A DNA stretch of 64,000 nt from Carboxylicivirga litoralis (GTDB lineage Bacteria > Bacteroidota > Bacteroidia > Bacteroidales > Marinilabiliaceae): assembly GCF_025499605.1 (NCBI RefSeq), contig NZ_JAFMVC010000015.1, positions 52,405 to 116,404 of the forward strand, read 5' to 3'. A program made the position numbers and the translations under genes. Of the stretch, positions 57,453-64,000 are shown piece by piece. The notes under the pieces were generated by a model, which worked only from the letters and a program-made list of their open reading frames with translations, had not been told where the DNA came from and ran no database searches. Numbering within the stretch: the first letter of the stretch is position 1; each line of letters opens with the position of its first letter.

Positions 57453-58751
57453 ATGAATAAAAAAACAGGTATGGGCAACTATCGCTGGCGAATATTAGCC
57501 ATGCTGGTTTATGCCACAACAATAAACTACTTTGACAGAAGTATTATCGGTGTGATGGCTCCCACATTAATGAAAATGTTTGACTGGAGCAATAATGATT
57601 ACGCTAACATTATGATTGCCTTTAAAATAGCATACGCTTTAGGTATGTTAACAATGGGAGGTATCATCGACCGGTTAGGAACCAAGAAAGGATATACCTT
57701 GGCCATTAGTATTTGGAGTATCTTCGGAATGCTGCATGCAGTTGTGCGTCCGGCTTTTAGTATCATTGGTTTTGCAGCGGCGCGATTTGGACTTGGTTTT
57801 GGTGAATCAGGTCATTTCCCTGCAGCTCAGAAGACAGTGGCTGAATGGTTCCCTAAAAAAGAACGGGCTTTTGCTACCGGCTTATTTAATGCAGCTACAA
57901 GTATTGGAGCAATCGCAGCGCCTTTTATTGTCGGTTGGTTGGTTCACGAAAGCGGTAAAAACTGGCAATATCCTTTCCTTTTTACAGGTGTGTTTAGTTC
58001 TATCTGGGTATTCCTATGGTTACGCACTTATAAAAAGCCAGAGGAGCATCCCAAAGTAACCAAAGAAGAATTGGAGTATATCAATAGTGATTCTGTTGTT
58101 GAGTCATCGGAGAAAATTGCATGGAAAAAGGTATTGCCTAAACGTCAGACTTGGGCTTTTGCAGCCGCTAAAATTACAGATGCTGTTTGGTGGTTCTACT
58201 TATTTTGGGGAGCCAAGTTTTTAGCAGATACGTTTGATGTGAACATAAAGAATATTGGTATTCCATTCTTAATCATGTATCTATTGGCCGATGGAGGAAG
58301 TGTTTTAGGAGGTTGGTTATCAGGTGCTTTTATGAAAAAAGGCTGGAGTGTTAATAAGGCTCGAAAAATGACCTTATTAATGTGTGCCATCATTATTTTA
58401 CCGGTAAGTTATGTGGCTATTACCGAAAGCAAGTGGTTAGCTATTGTATTAATTGGTATTGGTGCTGCTGGTCATCAGGCTTGGTCAGCTAATATCTTCA
58501 CCTTAGTATCAGATGTATTTCCAAAAAAAGCCGTTGCTTCAGTGACCGGAATCGGCGGTATGATCGGTGCCGTTGCTGGTATTGTTGGAGATAAGTTATT
58601 AGGTAAGGTGCTTGACTCAGCTGGAAACACAGGTTATTTTTGGGCCTTTATGATTGCCGGTTCGGCTTACCTGGTGATTCTGGGTGTTGTACATTTACTA
58701 ATGCCAAAAATGACTCCACTTGATGAGAATTTAGAATTAACAAACGAATAA
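57453..58751 (+). CDS. MFS hexuronate transporter (ExuT-like)
   Basis: A 432-residue major facilitator protein with 12 predicted helices, of the anion:cation symporter group that includes ExuT. Conserved parts are TTINYFDRSIIGVMAP in helix 1, RFGLGFGESGHFPAAQKTVAEWFPKKERA around helix 4 (in parts: RFGLGFGESGHFPAAQ and AEWFPKKERA), and GHQAWSANIFTLVSDVFP in helix 10. It probably imports the (unsaturated) uronate freed by GH88. It is 18 bases after the DUF4861 gene and 11 before kduI. Confidence 0.9.
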   Translation: MNKKTGMGNYRWRILAMLVYATTINYFDRSIIGVMAPTLMKMFDWSNNDYANIMIAFKIAYALGMLTMGGIIDRLGTKKGYTLAISIWSIFGMLHAVVRPAFSIIGFAAARFGLGFGESGHFPAAQKTVAEWFPKKERAFATGLFNAATSIGAIAAPFIVGWLVHESGKNWQYPFLFTGVFSSIWVFLWLRTYKKPEEHPKVTKEELEYINSDSVVESSEKIAWKKVLPKRQTWAFAAAKITDAVWWFYLFWGAKFLADTFDVNIKNIGIPFLIMYLLADGGSVLGGWLSGAFMKKGWSVNKARKMTLLMCAIIILPVSYVAITESKWLAIVLIGIGAAGHQAWSANIFTLVSDVFPKKAVASVTGIGGMIGAVAGIVGDKLLGKVLDSAGNTGYFWAFMIAGSAYLVILGVVHLLMPKMTPLDENLELTNE

Positions 58752-58762
58752 AAACAATAGAT

Positions 58763-59608
58763 ATGACAACAATAAATTATGATCGCCGCAGAGCGTGTCA
58801 TCCAGAGGATGTCAAAAACTACGATACAGCAAAGCTTCGCAAAGAGTTTTTAGTTGAAAATCTTTTTGTGAAAGACGAAATCAACCTGAGTTACTCACAA
58901 TATGAGCGTTATATTCTTGGGGGTGCTTTCCCTGTTGACCAGGTGTTAACACTGGAAACCATCGATGCCATTAAATCAGAATATTTTTGTGAGCGTCGTG
59001 AGTTAGGTATTATCAGCATTGCCGGCGACGGTGTTGTAACCGTTGATGGTACCGACTATCCGCTAAAAGCCAAAGAGGCCATCTATATCGGACGTGGTAG
59101 TAAAGAAGTGAAAATGGCCAGTGTGGATGCCACCAATCCGGCTAAGTTTTACCTGAGCTCAACACCAGCGCATTGCTCTTACCCAACCACGTTGGTTAAT
59201 AAGGAAAAGGCCAATATCCTTAATCTGGGTGCAAAGGCCACTTGTAATGAGCGTACCATTTACCAATTGATTGTGCCGGGTATTGTAGATAGCTGCCAGC
59301 TGGTGATGGGCTTAACCGAATTGCATGAGGGTAGCGTATGGAATACCATGCCAAGTCATACGCACGACCGCCGCATGGAAGCTTATTTCTATTTTGATTT
59401 ACCAAAAGGTCAGTCAATCTGTCATTTAATGGGCGAGCCACAGGAAACGCGTCATCTGTTTATGCACAACGAGCAGGCTGTTTTTTCTCCGGAGTGGGGT
59501 ATTCACTCAGGCGTAGGAACTTCCAATTACTCTTTTATCTGGGGTATGGGTGGCGAAAACCTGGATTATACCGATATGGATCATGTGCAGCCTGATGAGT
59601 TGCGATAA
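58763..59608 (+). CDS. kduI: 5-dehydro-4-deoxy-D-glucuronate isomerase
   Basis: A 281-residue cupin isomerase (E. coli 278). It turns 4-deoxy-L-threo-5-hexosulose uronate into 3-deoxy-D-glycero-2,5-hexodiulosonate, the KduD substrate. Zinc ligands are His199, His201, Glu206 (SHTHDRRMEAY) and His248 (WGIHSG), each three after the E. coli 196/198/203/245 set. A terminator-like hairpin follows before kdgK. Confidence 0.96.
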   Translation: MTTINYDRRRACHPEDVKNYDTAKLRKEFLVENLFVKDEINLSYSQYERYILGGAFPVDQVLTLETIDAIKSEYFCERRELGIISIAGDGVVTVDGTDYPLKAKEAIYIGRGSKEVKMASVDATNPAKFYLSSTPAHCSYPTTLVNKEKANILNLGAKATCNERTIYQLIVPGIVDSCQLVMGLTELHEGSVWNTMPSHTHDRRMEAYFYFDLPKGQSICHLMGEPQETRHLFMHNEQAVFSPEWGIHSGVGTSNYSFIWGMGGENLDYTDMDHVQPDELR

Positions 59609-59623
59609 GTAATAAAAACATTA

Positions 59624-59701
59624 GTTAGTCAGAGATTTGAAGGAGATTAGGTTGTAACTTGTCTTTTGATGAGTTACAATCTTCTGACTAACATTTTTTT
59701 T
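59624..59701 (+). terminator. Compound hairpin with T tract between kduI and kdgK
   Basis: The outer stem GTTAGTCAGA (59624-59633) pairs with TCTGACTAAC (59683-59692). The inner stem GGTTGTAACT (59650-59659) pairs with AGTTACAATC (59672-59681). An eight-T run follows (59694-59701). The left arm between stems carries GAAGGAGA. It ends against the kdgK ribosome site, so it looks like a terminator or attenuator within the operon. Confidence 0.75.
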
Positions 59702-59709
59702 AAGGAGGT
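59702..59709 (+). promoter_or_regulatory. Strong ribosome binding site of kdgK
   Basis: AAGGAGGT four bases before the ATG at 59714. Unusually good for this phylum, it fixes the start there rather than at the longer open frame from 59666. Confidence 0.85.
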
Positions 59710-59713
59710 AAAG

Positions 59714-60814
59714 ATGTCAAAACTAACAATAAAACCAGCTTCGGAATGTACATATGATTGCATTTCATTGGGAGAAGTGATGTTACGCCTTGACCCGGGT
59801 GAAGGTCGTATCAGAACAACCCGCCTGTTTAGAGCCTGGGAAGGTGGGGGCGAGTACAACGTGTCGCGCGGACTGAGAAGGTGCTTTGGAAAGAAGACAG
59901 CCATTATCACAGCTTTGGCCGATAATGAAGTCGGTGCCCTAATCGAAGATTTCATGCTACAGGGCGGTTTGGATACGCAATTTGTTAAATGGGTGGATTA
60001 TGATGGCTGTGGCCGCACTGTTCGTAACGGATTAAACTTTACAGAACGTGGTTATGGTATTCGTGGTGCAAAAGGCGTATCTGATAGAGGAAATACTGCT
60101 GCATCGCAGCTAAAGCCTGGTGATATCGATTGGGAATATATCTTCGGAACGCTTGGAGTGCGCTGGATGCATACCGGCGGTATTTTTGCGGCATTATCAG
60201 AATCGGCAGCCGAAACGGTGATTGAAGCAGTGAAAGTAGCCAAGAAATATGGAACCATTGTTTCATATGACTTAAACTACCGACCATCGTTATGGAAAGC
60301 GATTGGTGGTGAGGCTAAAGCACAGGAAGTGAATCGCGAGATTGCCCAATACGTGGATGTTATGATTGGCAATGAAGAGGATTTTACAGCTTGTTTAGGA
60401 TTAGAGGTGGAAGGTAATGATGAGAACCTGAAAGAGTTGGATTTGGAGGGTTACAAGGGCATGATTCAATCAGCTGTTAAAGCATTTCCAAATTTCAAAG
60501 TGATTGCCACTACGCTTCGTACCGTTAAATCAGCGACTGTTAACTCGTGGGGCGCTATTTGCTACGCCGAAGGTGAAATTTATGAAGCGACACATCGCGA
60601 AGACCTGGAGATAATGGATCGTGTAGGTGGAGGCGATAGTTTTGCGTCAGGATTAATTTATGGCTTCCTCGAATTTAATAATGGTGCTAAAGCTGTTGAA
60701 TATGGTGCAGCACATGGCGCATTAGCCATGACAACACCAGGCGACACCACCATGGCCACATTATCTGAAGTAGAGAAAATAATAGGTGGTGGAAGTGCCC
60801 GCGTAGATAGATAA
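59714..60814 (+). CDS. kdgK: 2-keto-3-deoxygluconate kinase (PfkB family)
   Basis: A 366-residue sugar kinase. It phosphorylates KDG to KDPG. N-terminal GEVMLRLDPGEGRIRTT and the GGGEYNVSRGL substrate loop match KdgK-like proteins, and the PfkB C-terminal motif GGGDSFASGL contains the catalytic base Asp308. The start at 59714 is set by a perfect Shine-Dalgarno site. It is bracketed by hairpins, so its expression may be set apart from kduI and eda. Confidence 0.9.
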   Translation: MSKLTIKPASECTYDCISLGEVMLRLDPGEGRIRTTRLFRAWEGGGEYNVSRGLRRCFGKKTAIITALADNEVGALIEDFMLQGGLDTQFVKWVDYDGCGRTVRNGLNFTERGYGIRGAKGVSDRGNTAASQLKPGDIDWEYIFGTLGVRWMHTGGIFAALSESAAETVIEAVKVAKKYGTIVSYDLNYRPSLWKAIGGEAKAQEVNREIAQYVDVMIGNEEDFTACLGLEVEGNDENLKELDLEGYKGMIQSAVKAFPNFKVIATTLRTVKSATVNSWGAICYAEGEIYEATHREDLEIMDRVGGGDSFASGLIYGFLEFNNGAKAVEYGAAHGALAMTTPGDTTMATLSEVEKIIGGGSARVDR

Positions 60815-60865
60815 AACTGTCTGGGCACTAGTCTTAAATTGGGCTTTTGTTTTGTATCCATTCCG

Positions 60866-60903
60866 AGTTTCAGTGGGCACGATGGAGCACGACTGAAACT
60901 TTT
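60866..60903 (+). terminator. Possible terminator between kdgK and eda
   Basis: AGTTTCAGT (60866-60874) pairs with ACTGAAACT (60892-60900) over a 17-base loop, followed by only four T. Weak terminator or processing hairpin. Confidence 0.5.
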
Positions 60904-60951
60904 AATTGATGGGATTTCATATGCTAAGAACATCCAATAAATAATAACATT

Positions 60952-61620
60952 ATGGCTAAATATACAAGAATAGAAGTTTACAATGCGATGAAACAAACAG
61001 GTGTGGTACCGGTTTTTTACCATGCCGATATTGAGGTGTGTAAAGCTGTGTTGAAAGCGTGCTACAATGGAGGTATTCGCGTTTTTGAGTTTGTGAACCG
61101 AGGCGATTTTGCCCACGAACTGTTCGCTGAATTGAATAAATATGCTTTGGCTGAATTGCCTGGAATGGTCATGGGGGCCGGCTCTATCGTTGAAGAAGGA
61201 ACAACGGCATTGTACATTCAGAATGGTGCTAATTTTATTGTTTCTCCTTTGTTGAATGAGCAAATGGCCCGGGTATGTAATCGCCGTAAAGTGATGTGGT
61301 CGCCTGGTTGTGGAACCATCTCAGAGATTAATAAGGCACAAGAGTTAGGCTGCGAAGTGGTAAAAGTCTTCCCGGCATCTGAAGTAGGAGGCCCCTCGTT
61401 TGTGAAAGCTGTAAAAGCACCAATGCCCTGGACTGATATTATGCCAACAGGTGGTGTGACTTGTGAAAAAGAAAACCTGGAGAAGTGGTTTTCGGCTGGT
61501 GTTACTTGCGTTGGTATGGGTTCCAACCTGTTTCCTAAAGACATTATGGAAAATAAGGACTGGTCGGCGCTAGAAATCAAAGTGCAGCAATTGATTGAGA
61601 CAATTAACTCAGTAAGATAA
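60952..61620 (+). CDS. eda: KDPG/KHG aldolase
   Basis: A 222-residue class I aldolase splitting KDPG into pyruvate and glyceraldehyde-3-phosphate, the last step of the uronate route. Schiff-base Lys138 lies in EVVKVFPAS and the catalytic Glu46 in VFEFVNR. It follows kdgK after 137 bases and precedes the SDR gene by 5. A second eda copy ends at base 151 of the window. Confidence 0.94.
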   Translation: MAKYTRIEVYNAMKQTGVVPVFYHADIEVCKAVLKACYNGGIRVFEFVNRGDFAHELFAELNKYALAELPGMVMGAGSIVEEGTTALYIQNGANFIVSPLLNEQMARVCNRRKVMWSPGCGTISEINKAQELGCEVVKVFPASEVGGPSFVKAVKAPMPWTDIMPTGGVTCEKENLEKWFSAGVTCVGMGSNLFPKDIMENKDWSALEIKVQQLIETINSVR

Positions 61621-61625
61621 GAAAT

Positions 61626-62468
61626 ATGACCGCATTAAATTTAAAGGATAAAGTAGCTGTGGTGACCGGTGGAGGAGGTGTGCTGTGTTCAACCATGGCT
61701 AAGGGATTGGCTGCTCAGGGAGTTAAAACAGCCATTCTTGATTTAAACGAAGATGCAGCTAAGAAAGTAGCAACCGAAATTAGCGATGAGTTTAATGTAG
61801 CTTCCGTTGGGATTGGAGCCGATGTGCTCAGTAAAGAATCGTTGGAGTCAGCTCTTGAAATCATCCATAAGAACTTAGGGTCGGTGGATTATTTATTAAA
61901 CGGTGCAGGAGGAAATGCTGCTACAGCCACAACCCAGGCAGAGTTCTTAACAAAAGATAAACTGGATAAGCTGGAAGAAACTTTCTTTGGCTTGCAAATG
62001 GATGGTTTTGATAAGGTATTTGCTTTAAACTTCCAGGGAACATTATTACCATCGATGGTTTTTGCCAAAGATATGTTGGCTAAAAAAAATGGAGCAATTG
62101 TCAATGTTTCATCGATGAATTCCTACACGCCATTGACTAAAATTCCGGCGTATTCAGCCGCCAAAGCTGCCATCAATAACTTTACACAATGGTTGGCGGT
62201 GCATTTTGCCAAAACAGGTATTCGAGTCAATGCCATTGCTCCCGGCTTTTTGTTGACCCACCAAAACCGCTTTTTACTGATTGATGAGCAAACTGGTGAA
62301 GCCACGCCCCGTGGTAATAAAATCATCACCAATACGCCCATGGAACGCTATGGTGAGCCCGAAGAGTTATGTGGAACTGTTAACTACTTATTATCTGACT
62401 GGGCTAAATTTATTACAGGTGTTGTAGTGCCAGTTGATGGTGGTTTTAGCGCTTATAGTGGTGTATAA
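61626..62468 (+). CDS. SDR family D-mannonate oxidoreductase (UxuB-like)
   Basis: A 280-residue short-chain dehydrogenase with catalytic Ser163, Tyr176 and Lys180 (YSAAK). The cofactor loop reads TGGGGVLC (14-21) instead of the usual TGxxxGIG. It probably interconverts fructuronate and mannonate, since uxuA lies next to it; this SDR type replaces the classical long-chain UxuB in many Bacteroidota. The start is 5 bases after eda. Confidence 0.85.
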   Translation: MTALNLKDKVAVVTGGGGVLCSTMAKGLAAQGVKTAILDLNEDAAKKVATEISDEFNVASVGIGADVLSKESLESALEIIHKNLGSVDYLLNGAGGNAATATTQAEFLTKDKLDKLEETFFGLQMDGFDKVFALNFQGTLLPSMVFAKDMLAKKNGAIVNVSSMNSYTPLTKIPAYSAAKAAINNFTQWLAVHFAKTGIRVNAIAPGFLLTHQNRFLLIDEQTGEATPRGNKIITNTPMERYGEPEELCGTVNYLLSDWAKFITGVVVPVDGGFSAYSGV

Positions 62469-62560
62469 AAGCTTTTATTCTTTTGTTTAAGAATGATGTT
62501 TGTTTTTTAAGGTTGATTGAACCGATTAAGTAAATTAGTGTCATAAAAATAAAGCAAAAG

Positions 62561-62587
62561 GCTATCAGCTGATAGCAATTAGCTAAT
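62561..62587. promoter_or_regulatory. Two palindromes upstream of uxuA
   Basis: GCTATCAGCTGATAGC (62561-62576) is a perfect 16-base palindrome, followed at 62578-62587 by ATTAGCTAAT, also perfect. They lie 34-60 bases before uxuA and could be an operator for a uronate regulator. Confidence 0.45.
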
Positions 62588-62620
62588 GAAAATAGCGTAG
62601 CATTCTAATTTCTAAAAAAC

Positions 62621-63805
62621 ATGATTGAACAAACATGGCGATGGTACGGCCCCAATGACCGAATCACCTTATCGGATATTAAACAAACCGGGGCAACCGG
62701 TATTGTAACTGCTCTTCATCATGTGCCTAATGGTGAAGTATGGACCATTGAAGAAATTCAAAAAAGAAAGGTTGAGATTGAGGCAGCTGGCTTGGTTTGG
62801 TCGGTTGTTGAGAGTGTGCCGGTACACGAGGACATTAAAAAGCAAAGTGGTAACTGGGAAGTGTATGTTGCCAATTATCAACAGTCCATAAGAAATTTGG
62901 GAGAATGTGGAATTGAAACGATATGCTATAATTTTATGCCGGTGTTAGATTGGTCGCGTACCAACCTGGAGTCGTCGTTTGATGATGGTTCTCTGGCTTT
63001 AATTTATGAGCAGAAGGTGTTTGCCGCTTTTGATATTCATATCCTAAAGCGCCCCGGTGCTGCCATTGATTATACTGATAAAATTGTACAGGAAGCAGAA
63101 GCCTATTTCAATTCACTGGATGAAGCTGGAATCGAAAGCTTAACCAATACGGTTATTAAAGGGCTGCCTGGAGCCGAAGAAAGTTATACTTTAGAGCAGT
63201 TTCAGGCTGTGTTGGATGGTTACAAGGACATTGATGATGCCAGGTTAAGACAGCATCTTCAGGTGTTTTTGGAAGCTATTATTCCTATTGCCGAGGAGTC
63301 TGGTGTTCGCATGGCCATTCATCCGGACGATCCTCCATGGGGATTGCTCGGCTTACCACGTGTGGTTAGTACCCTCGATGATGCTAAAACGATTATTAGT
63401 ACAGTTGATTCCATATCAAATGGTATTACACTTTGTACAGGTTCGTGGGGAGCTGGTTATTTTAATGACCTTTCGGAGATGGCTAAGGAGTTGGCACCAC
63501 GCATAAACTTTGCGCATTTACGTAATGTCAATCGAGATACCGATTATAATTTCAATGAAGATTATTTGTTTAATGGCGATGTGGATATTTATGCCGTACT
63601 AAAAGCGATTGTGGAAGAGGAGGAACGGCGCAAGCAACAAGGGCGCAATGATTTTTCTATTCCCGTTCGTCCCGATCATGGAAACCAAATGTTAGGAGAT
63701 GTAGGACAGGATAATAATCCGGGTTATTCGCTGTATGGGCGGATGAAAGGTTTGGCTGAGATTCGTGGATTGGAACTAGGTATCAGGCGAAGCCTGTTGA
63801 AATAA
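62621..63805 (+). CDS. uxuA: Mannonate dehydratase
   Basis: A 394-residue TIM-barrel enzyme (E. coli 394) that removes water from D-mannonate to give KDG, feeding KdgK. Family segments are [20 protein letters not shown] at the N terminus, [13 protein letters not shown] (about 107-119), [16 protein letters not shown] and the C-terminal [11 protein letters not shown] with its metal-binding His/Asp. With the preceding SDR it makes a glucuronate-type branch; UxaC is not in the window. It is separated from the SDR by 152 bases with palindromes. Confidence 0.96.
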   Translation: MIEQTWRWYGPNDRITLSDIKQTGATGIVTALHHVPNGEVWTIEEIQKRKVEIEAAGLVWSVVESVPVHEDIKKQSGNWEVYVANYQQSIRNLGECGIETICYNFMPVLDWSRTNLESSFDDGSLALIYEQKVFAAFDIHILKRPGAAIDYTDKIVQEAEAYFNSLDEAGIESLTNTVIKGLPGAEESYTLEQFQAVLDGYKDIDDARLRQHLQVFLEAIIPIAEESGVRMAIHPDDPPWGLLGLPRVVSTLDDAKTIISTVDSISNGITLCTGSWGAGYFNDLSEMAKELAPRINFAHLRNVNRDTDYNFNEDYLFNGDVDIYAVLKAIVEEEERRKQQGRNDFSIPVRPDHGNQMLGDVGQDNNPGYSLYGRMKGLAEIRGLELGIRRSLLK

Positions 63806-63851
63806 ATGCTAATAGATGATGGATTTTGGCTTCAGTCATTAAAGTTTTCTG

Positions 63852-63890
63852 AAAATAAAAAAGCGCTTAAAACATTTGTTTTAAGCGCTT
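63852..63890 (-). terminator. Terminator of the tRNA-Leu gene
   Basis: AAGCGCTTAAAACA (63861-63874) pairs with TGTTTTAAGCGCTT (63877-63890). On the minus strand the hairpin is followed by a T-rich run (63860-63852), so it points with the tRNA. It may also stop uxuA transcripts from the other side. Confidence 0.8.
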
Positions 63891-63912
63891 GTGCTTCTAG
63901 AAGACTCTAGAT

Positions 63913-63999
63913 TGGTACCCGAGGCGGGACTTGAACCCGCACGGCCTAATGGCCACAGGATTTTAAGTCCTGCGTGTCTACCAATTCCACCACTCGGGC
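63913..63999 (-). tRNA. tRNA-Leu (anticodon UAA)
   Basis: The minus strand reads GCCCGAG at the 5' acceptor arm, a D-arm GGTAGAC segment, anticodon loop CTTAAAA (anticodon TAA), a long variable arm, a T-arm GGTTCAAGTCC and 3' CTCGGGT-A-CCA with encoded CCA. Length is 87 with CCA, fitting a class II leucine tRNA. Confidence 0.95.
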
Positions 64000-64000
64000 A

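Noticed and set aside
60658..61263. 201-codon minus-strand frame over kdgK-eda
   Set aside because: Antisense to two sure genes and to the gap between them; no family features.

Overview
The window is a piece of a Bacteroidota chromosome, most likely from a marine or sediment anaerobe or facultative anaerobe; the order Marinilabiliales is my guess from the gene mix. Support for Bacteroidota: a SusC/SusD pair, a one-protein hybrid two-component regulator with Reg_prop repeats, C-terminal type IX secretion sorting domains, Bacteroidota-type lipoprotein signals, mostly weak Shine-Dalgarno sites and a TAnnTTTG promoter element. There are no insertion sequences, phage genes or CRISPR arrays.

Layout. 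1-1225: end of a KDPG aldolase and a DUF4136 lipoprotein. 1247-8187: an AraC regulator divergent from an L-fucose operon (fucI, fucK, fucU, fucP and a RhaD-type aldolase). 8369-19487 (minus strand): a compact nitrogen-fixation operon in the order nifH, nifI1, nifI2, nifD, nifK, nifE, nifN, nifB, a [2Fe-2S] ferredoxin, nifV and a small unknown gene. 19988-25393: a NifA-like sigma-54 activator, a GNAT protein, a molybdate transporter (modABC), and two small convergent genes, one of them Nif11-like. Together these give the structural proteins, FeMo-cofactor assembly, homocitrate, molybdenum supply and regulation. nifI1/nifI2 and the long, clostridial-type NifD mark it as the anaerobe-type nif lineage.

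26109-54139: a polysaccharide utilization locus for a sulfated, uronate-containing glycan. It holds three sulfatases, a GH88 unsaturated glucuronyl hydrolase, two PL8 chondroitinase-ABC-like lyases, SusC/SusD, a CBM9-like and a CBM96/DNRLRE-like protein, a DUF6250 lipoprotein, a frameshifted DUF4955 pectate-lyase-fold gene, a secreted beta-helix protein and the 1350-residue hybrid regulator. 54375-63805: a LacI regulator and the catabolic pathway for the released unsaturated uronate (kduD, DUF4861, an MFS transporter, kduI, kdgK, eda) plus a mannonate branch (UxuB-like SDR, uxuA). A tRNA-Leu(UAA) on the minus strand closes the window.

Reading of the whole: extracellular lyases and sulfatases cut a chondroitin-like glycan, GH88 frees the unsaturated uronate, and the kdu/kdg/eda route carries it to pyruvate and glyceraldehyde-3-phosphate. 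The nearby fucose operon makes a fucosylated chondroitin sulfate a reasonable but unproven substrate. The most interesting unexplained items are the unknown small genes tied to nif/mod, a dyad shared by modABC and the Nif11 pair, the double LacI operator, a compound terminator-like hairpin against the kdgK ribosome site, a hairpin between nifI1 and nifI2, tandem degenerate heptamers in nif gaps, and the one-base frameshift in the DUF4955 gene.
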